NCBI GenBank assembly: GCA_002296885.1
Contig: DBIH01000118.1
Span: 1 to 15,381 of the forward strand
DNA: 15,381 nucleotides
From: Flavobacterium sp. UBA807
GTDB lineage: Bacteria > Bacteroidota > Bacteroidia > Flavobacteriales > Flavobacteriaceae
Reading direction: 5' to 3'
The number at the start of each line of letters is the position of its first letter. Within the stretch, counting starts at the first letter, position 1. Position numbers and translations under genes: made by a program. Below, one piece after another: positions 7,374 through 15,049 of the stretch. The notes under the pieces were generated by a model, which saw nothing but the letters and a program-made list of their open reading frames with translations, had not been told where the DNA came from and searched no databases.

Positions 7374-7925
7374 ATGACATCTGTTAACCACAATATTCTG
7401 AAGGGAAAAGCCGCTGAACGGTACTTTGATTTACATAATGCATTACTAGAATTTTCGAATCTTTTTACATACACAGAAGCCAGTGAGCGAAGTATTGCCA
7501 TAGTTGGTGCCGCTTACCTCGAAATGGTGCTTGACCATATACTATTAGCATTTTTGCCTGAAGATGAAAAGGAAGTTTTGAAGCTAATGGATTATAATGG
7601 GCCTCTTGGAAACTTTAGCGGTAAAATAAACATGTGTTATTGTCTTGGTCTTATTGATAAAGTTATAAAGGATGACTTAAATAATATTCGGAAAATTAGA
7701 AATAAATTTGCTCATGATATGGTGGTTAGTTTTACTGATGAACCCATTCAATCATGGTGTCGTGCCTTAAAATGGCATACCGTTTCGCTGACCCCATTTA
7801 TTCCGAAAGATGCGACCAATCGTGATTTATTTCAAGTAGGTGTACATCAACTTATCAGCCATTTAAATGGTTGTATTGGAATAGCACGAAACCAAAAGCG
7901 GAGTCTTTTGAATAACTTTAATTAG
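7374..7925 (+). CDS. MltR-family (HEPN-like) protein
   Basis: This 183-residue helical protein matches the MltR/YggD pattern. SERSIAIVGAAYLEMVLDHI (37-56) is followed by NGPLGNFSGKINMCYCLGLI (75-94) and DLNNIRKIRNKFAHD (101-115). MltR is named for a mannitol-operon repressor, but most homologues have no link to mannitol, and the RN-x3-H motif (R109, N110, H114) is the HEPN-type active-site pattern. In this setting a nucleic-acid-related or toxin-type role is more plausible than sugar regulation. It starts 48 bp from a divergent gene and ends 74 bp before the ATPase gene on the same strand, so it may be the first gene of that operon. Family call good; function unknown. Confidence 0.72.
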   Translation: MTSVNHNILKGKAAERYFDLHNALLEFSNLFTYTEASERSIAIVGAAYLEMVLDHILLAFLPEDEKEVLKLMDYNGPLGNFSGKINMCYCLGLIDKVIKDDLNNIRKIRNKFAHDMVVSFTDEPIQSWCRALKWHTVSLTPFIPKDATNRDLFQVGVHQLISHLNGCIGIARNQKRSLLNNFN

Positions 7926-7999
7926 GGGCTATATGCTTTATAGAACATGAAAATTTTATTAAAAATTTGTGTACATTTACCCACGTTATTACATCATTT

Positions 8000-9229
8000 A
8001 TGAGCAGAATAAAAATCGAAAATTTCGGACCAATTAAAGCAGGGTTGCTTGGAAACAACGGATGGCTTGACATTAAGCGTGTGACGGTGTTTATTGGTAA
8101 CCAAGGTTCGGGAAAAAGTACTGTTGCAAAATTAATCTCAACCTTGATTTGGATTGAAAAGGCATTGGTGCGAGGTGATTTTAGGACTTTAACCAAAGAA
8201 GCGTTCAGAGTACATTGTTCCTATCAAAATATAGGCTCGTACTTTAAAGACACAACTGTTATTGAATATCATGGTAAGGCATTTATCATACGCTATTCAG
8301 CCGATAGTGAAGATGTTTTCATAGAAAGAAACCCGAATAATGGTTATTCTTTCCCTAAGATTATGTATGTGCCTGCTGAAAGAAATTTGGTAGGTTCGGT
8401 TAGAAACGTTAGAAACCTGAAAGGTTTACCCAGTACACTTTATACTTTTGCTGACGAGTATTTTGATGCGTTGGATGAGATTGACGCGTTGGATGGTATT
8501 GTGGAATTACCAATTAATAATGCGCAATTAGAATACGAAAAGTTTAGCAATATTGTTAGGATAAAAGGAAATGATTATTCCGTAAACCTAACAGAGGCCT
8601 CCAGTGGTTTTCAATCTTTTGTGCCGCTATATATGGTAAGTTCTTATTTGGCTGACTCCCTTTTTAGAAAACGTGACCATTCGACAAAGTTTTTAAGTTT
8701 AGAAGAGGAGAGGCAGTTGTTTTTGCAAGTGCAGGAGATTATGAATGAGGCAACTCTTTCTGAGGACGTGAAACGTGCGCAGCTGCAATTATTATCAGCG
8801 CAGCGCAGTTATTCGGCATTTGTTAATATTGTTGAAGAACCTGAACAAAACCTGTTTCCGACATCGCAACGCGAGGTTTTGAATACCTTATTGCGCTTTA
8901 GCAATCAGAATGAGAACAACAAATTAATTGTAACCACCCATAGCCCTTATCTTCTAAATTATTTAACCTTAGCCGTTAAAGCTCACTCGTTGCTTGAGAG
9001 CAGTACTAAAAGCGATACAATTGTTCGTAAGATACATCAAATTGTACCCATTATTTCTGTTTTGAATGGTGACGAATTGGTTGTTTATGAAATGGATGAA
9101 ACCGAAGGAACAATTTCATTACTTGAGGATTACCACGGTATGCCATCAGATGATAATAAACTTAACGAACGACTTGGCGAAACCAATGAGCTTTTTGCCC
9201 GATTACTGGAAATACAGCAAAAGTTATGA
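8000..9229 (+). CDS. ABC-type AAA family ATPase (SMC/OLD-like) of a defence module
   Basis: ATG 8000 (MSRIKIENFGPIKAG) is chosen over an ATG 11 codons upstream because it begins at the usual first strand of this fold; this gives 409 residues. The Walker A motif GNQGSGKST is at 33-41, the conserved YVPAERNL at 123-130, the ABC-like signature EASSGFQ at 199-205, Walker B NIVEEPEQNLFP at 276-287, and the H-loop TTHSPYLLN at 312-320. This is the AAA_15/AAA_21 layout found in ATPase subunits of two-gene defence systems such as Septu-, Gabija- or PARIS-like pairs. It probably senses or clamps nucleic acid and licenses a partner nuclease. Its TGA overlaps the ATG of the downstream gene (ATGA), which points to a tight functional pair. 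No Toprim domain is fused. Confidence 0.88.
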   Translation: MSRIKIENFGPIKAGLLGNNGWLDIKRVTVFIGNQGSGKSTVAKLISTLIWIEKALVRGDFRTLTKEAFRVHCSYQNIGSYFKDTTVIEYHGKAFIIRYSADSEDVFIERNPNNGYSFPKIMYVPAERNLVGSVRNVRNLKGLPSTLYTFADEYFDALDEIDALDGIVELPINNAQLEYEKFSNIVRIKGNDYSVNLTEASSGFQSFVPLYMVSSYLADSLFRKRDHSTKFLSLEEERQLFLQVQEIMNEATLSEDVKRAQLQLLSAQRSYSAFVNIVEEPEQNLFPTSQREVLNTLLRFSNQNENNKLIVTTHSPYLLNYLTLAVKAHSLLESSTKSDTIVRKIHQIVPIISVLNGDELVVYEMDETEGTISLLEDYHGMPSDDNKLNERLGETNELFARLLEIQQKL

Positions 9230-9732
9230 GTTTAGATTTTATGGAAGCACGATGTCAAACACATTCGAGCAGAAAAAAGTTTGGGCTTTGTGATGACCCG
9301 CCGCCAGCGAAAAACCCCGCTTATATTGATGAGACTAATGGCGCTAAATGGATAGCAGTTGTAATTAATGAGTAGACTTATGATTGCACTTTTACCGCCA
9401 TTGACAACTGTATAGATGTTAGAAAACCCAGTGGAAAACCGGACAAACGATGTGAAGGGATGTTATCTTATAACGACACCGTGATATTAGTTGAATTAAA
9501 ACAACGGGGTGCTTTAGGACCTAATTGGGTAAAGGATGCTGAACAACAGCTTCGAGTAACCATAGATCATTTTGAAAAAACTGAAGCCGCTGAAAGTTTT
9601 GAGAATAAGAAAGCCTATATTGCTAATAGCGAGCATCCAAAGTTTAAAGAAAGTCAAATTGAACGAATGGAAAAGTTTGCTGAGGATACAGGTTATATTC
9701 TGCGAATTGAAAATAGAATAATTTTAATGTAA
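9226..9732 (+). pseudogene. PD-(D/E)XK-like partner nuclease, interrupted by an in-frame TAG
   Basis: ATG 9226 overlaps the ATPase stop codon. The frame runs to TAA 9730-9732, and would encode 168 residues except for TAG at codon 50 (9373-9375). The sequence on both sides stays in one frame and looks protein-like: NGAKWIAVVINE before the stop; TAIDNCIDVRKPSG, RCEGML (75-80), then VILVELKQR (86-94) and EQQLRVTIDHFE after it. E77 with E90-L-K92 fits a small PD-(D/E)XK nuclease core. The 49-residue product alone would lack the catalytic core. Restart at ATG 9460 would give 90 residues with VELK but not the upstream part. The options are a nonsense mutation that silences a toxic effector, readthrough, or a sequence error. 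I have no named family for it. Confidence 0.7.
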
Positions 9733-9803
9733 ATTACATAATTGCATCACATTAAATAAAGAGATAAAACACTTTTTACGAATTCTTTTTTCATCTAATT
9801 GAT

Positions 9804-10739
9804 TTAAAATACTCTCTTGGGATTTAATTTACTTCCTCTTTGTTCTTCGTTAGTAAGTTCGATAGGCACTTTACCAATTTCTAGAGCATGTTGGTAATGA
9901 CGGTTCATCCAAACTACTTCTGTACGCTCGTGGGATTGTCCTTTAGAATCTTTGGTAGCAGTTGTAATTTCTTTTCTGCTCCAGCCTCTATCTGCTGTTA
10001 GTGTATTGTCATAGAGATCATTGGCGTAGCCACTTATAAAAACCATACAGTGAGCATCATTAGCTAATTTCAATAATTTTTTATGGAAGTCTGCACAATT
10101 TGCTTCAATAGTATAGCCATTAGTGCGTTCCGCTAAATATGGTGGGTCCAAGTAGATTAATGTTGCCGGACGGTCGGTAAATCTTTTGATAACGCTTAAG
10201 GCATCTTTGTTCTCAATTCGGACTTTTTTCAATCTTTCAACAACTTTTTTCAATCTTTCAGGTAGGTTATTCCATCTGTTAACGCGGGCATCATGACCAT
10301 TTCGCGAATACGAATCTGAATATGAAAAGCCACCTTTTTCTTCACCAAATACTGCATTGATGGCCATCATTGCCTGCACTACAAATGTTCTCGCTCTTTC
10401 TAAATCGCTTAAGCCGTCTTTATCCTTGCGAGCTCTATTTAGTTCCTCTTCAGCATAAGGTGTATGCTCAATTGCATCAATAAGTTGTTTATTATTATCC
10501 CTCAGTTGTTTAAAAAAATTATAGATTTCGCTATCATAGTCGTTAATAATCTCAATTGGCGCCGGTTTTTTACGCAGCGTTAAAGCAGCTGAACCACAGA
10601 ATGCCTCAATCCAGCAATTGTGCGGTGGAAGATTTGCACATAATTCTAACGCGATTTTATTTTTTGAGCCGAAATAACCGAAAGGTGGATTTATTTTTTT
10701 AGGGGACTTCACTTTTTTTATTTTAATTTCTTTTTCCAT
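9804..10739 (-). CDS. D12-class DNA adenine N6-methyltransferase
   Basis: This 311-residue protein has the Dam-like D12 order. The AdoMet-binding motif X region YFGSKNKIA is at 22-30, motif I EAFCGSAAL at 45-53, NDYDSEIYNFF at 66-76, and the catalytic motif IV DPPY at 198-201, with SGYANDLYD at 236-244. The product transfers methyl from S-adenosylmethionine to adenine N6 in a short DNA target. The target cannot be read from the sequence; classical family members modify GATC, but many phage and restriction-linked relatives differ. The N-terminus is lysine-rich. It is the last gene of a leftward operon, 2 bp after the helicase gene, which suggests a self-marking or DNA-modifying role for that system rather than a housekeeping one. 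Confidence 0.9.
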   Translation of the reverse strand: MEKEIKIKKVKSPKKINPPFGYFGSKNKIALELCANLPPHNCWIEAFCGSAALTLRKKPAPIEIINDYDSEIYNFFKQLRDNNKQLIDAIEHTPYAEEELNRARKDKDGLSDLERARTFVVQAMMAINAVFGEEKGGFSYSDSYSRNGHDARVNRWNNLPERLKKVVERLKKVRIENKDALSVIKRFTDRPATLIYLDPPYLAERTNGYTIEANCADFHKKLLKLANDAHCMVFISGYANDLYDNTLTADRGWSRKEITTATKDSKGQSHERTEVVWMNRHYQHALEIGKVPIELTNEEQRGSKLNPKRVF

Positions 10740-10741
10740 AA

Positions 10742-12634
10742 CTATTTTGGGCCAAAAATTCTTTTATAAGCCGAAATATCGTCATCTGTTTCATCATACA
10801 AATCTAAGTTATAAATCTCATAATCGGTTTCAATGATATCATACATTTTTTGAGCTTTAGCTTCTAAATTGTTTTTGATGTCCTGGTCTATCGAATTTTC
10901 GTACTGCAAAAAATAATAGTTAGCCTCATACAACTCAGATCCTCCAACGCGATGAATTCGGTCTAATGATTGAAGATACTGAGCTCCGTTATATGATAAA
11001 TCATAATATATTGCGTGAAAACAAGTTTTATGTAGCGAAATTGATTCGGCACAGGCTGCCGGATTTGCGATTAAAATATCTAATCCGCTATTCAAGTCTA
11101 AGAATTCATCCCTGATATCTTCTCTGGTCTTTTCTTCGCCTATTAAGGTGGAATCATCTTTTCTTACAGGCGTTTTTCCATAAATTAATTCTGCCCGATA
11201 TCCAACAGAATTAAAATGATTTTTAATTAATTGTAATGTCCCTATAAAATTTGACCATATTAAAACCTTTTCTCCTCTTTTTCGTAAAGTCATTACTAAT
11301 TCATTAAGGGCTTCTAGTTTTCCAGATATTTCTAAATTATCATAATTTTTAATTTGTTTTTCTAATTCGGAATTATCAATGAATTTCTCTGTGTAATCAT
11401 CAATGGCTGAAAGAAGTAGCTTTGGATAAGAAACGGCTTGTCTTAATCTCATCATTCGTCCTCTCCATAAATTTTGAAGAATGTTTTCATTTCGAAAATA
11501 ATCGGATTGATCTAATTCAAAAATTTTGGCTTTGACTGCTTCGTATATTGTCTTTTCTACATCTTTCATTTGAACGATAATAGGCTCATGAAAAACTGCA
11601 GGAATAAGTCCCAAGTCTTTTTTTCTTACTCTATAAAAAAGCGGACCGATATGACTATCTAACAATTCTTTTACATTTTCATTTTTCTTATTTTTTTCCC
11701 ATGTATTAATCTGTATTTTGTCATCATTTGAAAGTGGGGTGTTTTCCTGCCACAAAAAATCAAATAAGTTGAATATGTCTTTGTAACTTTTGGGGATTGG
11801 TGTGCCGGTAAGAACCCCTTTAAAAGTTGCTTTTTTTCCTATTTCCATAATTGAAGTAGCCCATGAACCTCCAAGCTGTTTTATGTAATGAGCTTCATCT
11901 ATTATTAAAAATACATTTGTATTTATTTGAGTGAAAAATTTAGTTATCTCTTTATAGTCATTTAAGGCGGTATGGAATGTACATAAGTATAACTCATGAG
12001 CATTTTCCTGACTTCGATAATATTCACTTTTTCGAAATGATTTAGTGCCTCCTGATAAAATAATGGTATTTGCTTTTCTGCCTAATGTTTCTTGAAATTC
12101 ATGTTGCCAAGGTTGAAAACAGGAAGGAGGACCAATTATGAACAAAATATTACATTTTGCTTCCTGTCTTAATTTTTCGTATACAGACAAGACAGTCGAT
12201 GTTTTGCCACTTCCGGGAACAGAAAAATTTGCGCCATTTTTAAGGGTATAAAAATGATAAGCAGATTTTAATTGATGAGACTTTAATTTTCTTGGCAATG
12301 TATTCGTAAAGTTTTTAAATTCTTCAAAATCATTACCTAATATTTTGCCTTCTTTTATATTTTTCGCATAATTAAAAATTGTTTCCAATTCATGTTTCTT
12401 TTGAAGGCTATACTTTATAATATTATTTACATCTTGAGAAAGCAGATATTCTATATTTTCATCATTCAAAAAATTAATAATTTGAATTAAGTCTTGTTCT
12501 TTAATTGCAATAGTCTTAATCAATTTGCTTTCACTTTCAACATAGCCGAAAAAGTTCAATTGAGAGATTTGATATTTTTTCAAATCTAACATTCCGCTAA
12601 GAACAATTTCATTATTAATTATATCGATTTTCAA
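10742..12634 (-). CDS. SNF2-like superfamily 2 helicase/translocase
   Basis: This 630-residue protein has both RecA lobes of an SF2 enzyme. Q-like LKSHQLKSAYHF is at 117-128, Walker A FSVPGSGKTS at 137-146, motif Ia-type IIGPPSCFQPWQHEF at 166-180, Walker B IIDEAHYIK at 244-252, motif III LTGTPIPKSYKDIFNL at 275-290, and motif V-VI LIANPAACAESISLHK then QSLDRIHRVG at 555-564. The DEAH box, TGTP and LDRIHRVG fit SNF2-like double-strand DNA translocases. The first 110 residues are unassigned. The frame opens with TTG at 12634, 7 bp after the upstream stop; the first in-frame ATG is codon 15 (12592). It lies between the HNH-ParB gene and the methylase gene with almost no gaps. It probably moves or remodels DNA for the nuclease. 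Confidence 0.87.
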   Translation of the reverse strand: MKIDIINNEIVLSGMLDLKKYQISQLNFFGYVESESKLIKTIAIKEQDLIQIINFLNDENIEYLLSQDVNNIIKYSLQKKHELETIFNYAKNIKEGKILGNDFEEFKNFTNTLPRKLKSHQLKSAYHFYTLKNGANFSVPGSGKTSTVLSVYEKLRQEAKCNILFIIGPPSCFQPWQHEFQETLGRKANTIILSGGTKSFRKSEYYRSQENAHELYLCTFHTALNDYKEITKFFTQINTNVFLIIDEAHYIKQLGGSWATSIMEIGKKATFKGVLTGTPIPKSYKDIFNLFDFLWQENTPLSNDDKIQINTWEKNKKNENVKELLDSHIGPLFYRVRKKDLGLIPAVFHEPIIVQMKDVEKTIYEAVKAKIFELDQSDYFRNENILQNLWRGRMMRLRQAVSYPKLLLSAIDDYTEKFIDNSELEKQIKNYDNLEISGKLEALNELVMTLRKRGEKVLIWSNFIGTLQLIKNHFNSVGYRAELIYGKTPVRKDDSTLIGEEKTREDIRDEFLDLNSGLDILIANPAACAESISLHKTCFHAIYYDLSYNGAQYLQSLDRIHRVGGSELYEANYYFLQYENSIDQDIKNNLEAKAQKMYDIIETDYEIYNLDLYDETDDDISAYKRIFGPK

Positions 12635-12641
12635 ATCTCAA

Positions 12642-14525
12642 TTATTTTTTTCCTAACCTATTTAATTTTCCTCTTTCGTTGTCAATAATGTGATATAATT
12701 CATCTGCTCTATCGGATATTTTTCGACATAAAATTAGAGCATCTTTGTAATTCTCAATTCCCATTTCTTCAATTTTCATATTTTCATGGTTCAATTTTTT
12801 AAGACTATCTTCAAGCAATTCAAAAGGCTTCATTCTTTCGACTTGATTATGTACCACCCTATAAGCTTTCATCAAATTGCCTAGAACCCCTTCTTTTACT
12901 TTGCTATTTTCTCCCCATTTATCATCAATTTCTCTTTCGGTAGCATAAATACCATTTTTATCTTTTTTATCTTTATCGTCTATGTCATCAGGAACATCTA
13001 ATGCAATATTGAGAATATGTTTTTTTGCTTCAGGTTTGCTTAAGTATTTTTTGAGATTGCCGGGCCGTACAAATGAGTGAACCTTTCCTAAAACCTTTTC
13101 GATTTCTTTTGAATCTAACTTTCTTTTCCTAATAATTTTAAAAATAGCATTCTCAATTTTGCCAACCTCATTACTATCATTAATTCCAAGTTGTTTTATT
13201 GCACTTGGATTTTTTAAAGTGCCATAATAGAAGTTACTATAATCTTTGAATGCTTGCCAACGTCCTTCTTTATCTCCGGCACTTTCTGAAATTGTATTAT
13301 ATAATCCTTCCCTGTTAAACGTCTTTAAATATCTATCAACGCATTCAAGCGGTAATAAATAATCTCTTTGAAATTGTTTTTCAACCGTTTGTAATTCTCT
13401 TGTCGACTTATCTGAATATTGAGGGTCATCTTTAATTTGGGCTAGTAGAGAGTAGTTATCTTTTATATTGTCTCTTATCGTGAGTGCTCTATTTAAACCA
13501 TGATACTCAGATTTACCATCGTCCTGAAGTTGATATCTATTTTCTATTCTCTTTATGTCAAACAATGAAACATTTTCTGGAAGAATAATGACACGCATTT
13601 TTTCAAATTGTGAACTTTTATGACTTTCTTCATATAATTCTTCAAGAATCATTTTACGTCTATTCCCATTAATGAGAAAACCATCACAAGTTATTATTGC
13701 TGGCTGTAACTGTCCTTTATGTTTTATTTGTTGTTTTAATATTTCTTTTTTGTCCGGATCATTTTTTCCTAAGAAGGTTCTTAATAGCTCTTGTGTTTCA
13801 TCACTTAATTCATTTAAAGTACCATTTATCTTTTCATAACTCTCGACTTCTGCCTTAATTCTTCCATTCTCCTTTCGAAATTTTAATTCTTTAACAGGTA
13901 ATTCATATATTTTACTAGTTTTTCCCTTTATTAAATTGTTTTGAAAATCAATTACATCTTCAGTTGGTGGAGTTGCATCATCTCGTAACTTTTCAATTTT
14001 TGTTTTTAATGTTTTATCAACTGACCTCATTTCTTCTGTGAAAGTGAGCTCAGGAATAGTTTCTGAAGGATTGAAAATATTTTGAGTCCCTATTTGAGTC
14101 CCTATTTTCTGGTTATTTCCCTGATTGTTAAATTGGGTGCCAGAGCCCTCATTTTTATTTATTTGCTCCATATTTTTAATAATTGCCTGTTCAACAATAA
14201 AATCAGAAACATGATAGTTCCCACTTTCATGCTTTGATTTGAATTCTGTCAATTTTTTTGTTGGATATTCAATAACATTGTTTGTTTTTTTATGATGGTT
14301 ACTACACATCAAGATTAAATTTTCAAAACTTCTTCTGTATTCATCGTTCGAATCCGAATTATATCTTTCTCCTCCTTCTTCTGCTGCTTCAATATGGCAA
14401 ATTTCACCAATAACAGTTCCAGAACTATTTACAATTTCTTCGTTGCAGTTTGGATAGGCACACTGATTTTTTGAAACTGCAAATAATCTTTTTATAACCG
14501 ATGGCTTTAAAGGTAATCTTGACAT
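12642..14525 (-). CDS. HNH endonuclease fused to a ParB/Srx-like domain
   Basis: This 627-residue protein has an N-terminal HNH domain (1-100) with a zinc-site pattern C22-x4-C27 and C74-x2-H77. GEICHIEAAEEGG (40-52) holds the HNH histidine H44, and ENLILMCSNHHK follows at 68-79. An N/Q-rich linker (about 125-152, GTQ repeats) joins it to a ParB-like region: IYELPVKELKF (206-216), ENGRI, KGQLQPAIITCDGFLINGNR (270-289) and GLNRALTIRDNI. The NGNRR box matches the GERR-type nucleotide-binding motif of ParB/Srx folds. The C-terminal 270 residues are charged and helical. HNH plus a Srx-like nucleotide domain is also the logic of GmrSD-type modification-dependent nucleases, though these domains differ in sequence. 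ATG 14525 is the only sensible start. It leads the helicase and methylase genes. The HNH call is firm, ParB-like good. Confidence 0.85.
   Translation of the reverse strand: MSRLPLKPSVIKRLFAVSKNQCAYPNCNEEIVNSSGTVIGEICHIEAAEEGGERYNSDSNDEYRRSFENLILMCSNHHKKTNNVIEYPTKKLTEFKSKHESGNYHVSDFIVEQAIIKNMEQINKNEGSGTQFNNQGNNQKIGTQIGTQNIFNPSETIPELTFTEEMRSVDKTLKTKIEKLRDDATPPTEDVIDFQNNLIKGKTSKIYELPVKELKFRKENGRIKAEVESYEKINGTLNELSDETQELLRTFLGKNDPDKKEILKQQIKHKGQLQPAIITCDGFLINGNRRKMILEELYEESHKSSQFEKMRVIILPENVSLFDIKRIENRYQLQDDGKSEYHGLNRALTIRDNIKDNYSLLAQIKDDPQYSDKSTRELQTVEKQFQRDYLLPLECVDRYLKTFNREGLYNTISESAGDKEGRWQAFKDYSNFYYGTLKNPSAIKQLGINDSNEVGKIENAIFKIIRKRKLDSKEIEKVLGKVHSFVRPGNLKKYLSKPEAKKHILNIALDVPDDIDDKDKKDKNGIYATEREIDDKWGENSKVKEGVLGNLMKAYRVVHNQVERMKPFELLEDSLKKLNHENMKIEEMGIENYKDALILCRKISDRADELYHIIDNERGKLNRLGKK
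14081..14104 (-). repeat. In-frame 12-bp tandem duplication in the HNH-ParB linker
   Basis: TTTGAGTCCCTA is perfectly duplicated head to tail (14081-14092, 14093-14104). On the coding strand it encodes IGTQ twice, in the N/Q-rich linker between the HNH and ParB-like domains. A GTQ also occurs 12 residues earlier, so the linker seems to have grown by small duplications. Copy changes would keep the frame and alter linker length. Confidence 0.7.
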
Positions 14526-14625
14526 TTGATTTTTTTTACAAATTAATTTTAAATGTTAAAATATGCATATTATATGCCTTAGTTTTAAGTATAAATATAA
14601 TCTAATTTGCTAGGTTAATTTTGGG

Positions 14626-14651
14626 ATTATTAATTCAAAAGAATTAATAAT
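14626..14651. repeat. AT-only hairpin between the Xre and HNH-ParB genes
   Basis: ATTATTAATTC (14626-14636) and GAATTAATAAT (14641-14651) form a perfect 11-bp stem with an AAAA loop. On the plus strand it is followed by TTTTA. Read leftward, in the direction of the flanking genes, no T tract follows, so it is a poor terminator for the regulator transcript. It may be a binding site or a weak attenuator. Confidence 0.5.
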
Positions 14652-14659
14652 TTTATGAA

Positions 14660-14693
14660 AGTAACTATCTGTTGTGGTATTTGATAGTAACTA
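14660..14693. promoter_or_regulatory. Direct repeat and inverted repeat just after the Xre gene
   Basis: AGTAACTA occurs at 14660-14667 and 14686-14693, 26 bp apart, the second overlapping the Xre stop codon. The inner parts also pair as ACTATC/GATAGT. This lies in the 165-bp gap ahead of the HNH-ParB start and could be a control site for the three-gene operon. It does not resemble the Xre-site palindrome at 14965. Confidence 0.3.
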
Positions 14694-14933
14694 CTCTTTT
14701 TCTAAGTCAAATTTGAAATCAAATAATTCTTTTGGCTCTATGTCAAGACCTTTGGCAATTGAAATTATTGTCCCCAAAGATGCTCCATGTTCACCATTTA
14801 AAACTCTATATACTTGTTTTGGTTCTATTTTTCCTATTGAAGCAACAGTCATAACATCTGTTTCTTTCTTATTTAGGAGTTGTTGCAGATGCTCTCCAAA
14901 TTTAATATAGTATTTTTTTCTAATGTCTTTCAC
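14691..14933 (-). CDS. Xre-family helix-turn-helix regulator
   Basis: This 80-residue protein has the five-helix HTH_3 layout. FGEHLQQLLNKKE (12-24) is helix 1, DVMTVASIGKIEPKQVYRVL (26-45) spans the turn and recognition helix, and GTIISIAKGLDIEPKELFDF (54-73) is the usual final helix pair. It starts with GTG at 14933; no in-frame ATG exists before codon 28. It probably binds DNA as a dimer and controls its own locus. A perfect 20-bp palindrome and a second degenerate copy lie 32-87 bp upstream and are good candidate operators. The HNH-ParB gene follows after 165 bp on the same strand, so the regulator likely controls that system, as controller proteins do in restriction-modification loci. 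Regulator call firm; target inferred. Confidence 0.85.
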   Translation of the reverse strand: MKDIRKKYYIKFGEHLQQLLNKKETDVMTVASIGKIEPKQVYRVLNGEHGASLGTIISIAKGLDIEPKELFDFKFDLEKE

Positions 14934-14964
14934 AATGTGAAATTCAGTTGAATTTTAGAAAAAT

Positions 14965-15020
14965 AATTGTCAAATTTGACAATTTGTAAAAATAATTGTA
15001 TGTTTGTGTCATATTTGATA
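14965..15020. promoter_or_regulatory. Two operator-like palindromes upstream of the Xre gene
   Basis: AATTGTCAAATTTGACAATT (14965-14984) is a perfect 20-bp palindrome. Its 14-bp core TGTCAAATTTGACA recurs with two changes as TGTCATATTTGATA at 15007-15020, 39 bp away. Each site covers the -33 box of a rightward promoter. Both lie in the region that must also hold the leftward Xre promoter. They are the likely binding sites of the adjacent Xre protein. Confidence 0.65.
14975..15006 (+). promoter_or_regulatory. Rightward Bacteroidota consensus promoter P1
   Basis: TTTG (14975-14978), 20 bp, then TATGTTTG (14999-15006) matches the TTTG-N19-21-TAnnTTTG consensus of the Bacteroidota primary sigma factor. 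The -33 box lies inside the perfect palindrome 14965-14984. Confidence 0.5.
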
Positions 15021-15044
15021 ATAATAATTATCATTTTATATTTG
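15014..15044 (+). promoter_or_regulatory. Rightward Bacteroidota consensus promoter P2
   Basis: TTTG (15014-15017), 19 bp, then TATATTTG (15037-15044) is an exact consensus match. The -33 box lies in the second operator-like site. Transcription would begin near 15050, at the start of the structured region. Confidence 0.58.
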
Positions 15045-15049
15045 CGATT

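Noticed and set aside
7326..7391. 22-residue N-terminal extension of the small minus-strand protein
   Set aside because: The extension is Lys/Tyr/Ile-rich leader-like sequence and would overlap the divergent gene start. ATG 7325 is the better start.
7918..8196. Minus-strand 92-codon frame across the start of the ATPase gene
   Set aside because: It overlaps the Walker A coding region of a clear gene and has no family features.
9373..9375. TAG read as pyrrolysine
   Set aside because: Nothing else suggests that coding, and the machinery is not known to be typical of Bacteroidota. Nonsense mutation is simpler.
9804..14525. DISARM assignment for the helicase-methylase operon
   Set aside because: It shares only a SNF2-like helicase and an adenine methylase with DISARM. 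No drmA- or drmB-like protein (DUF1998) is present.
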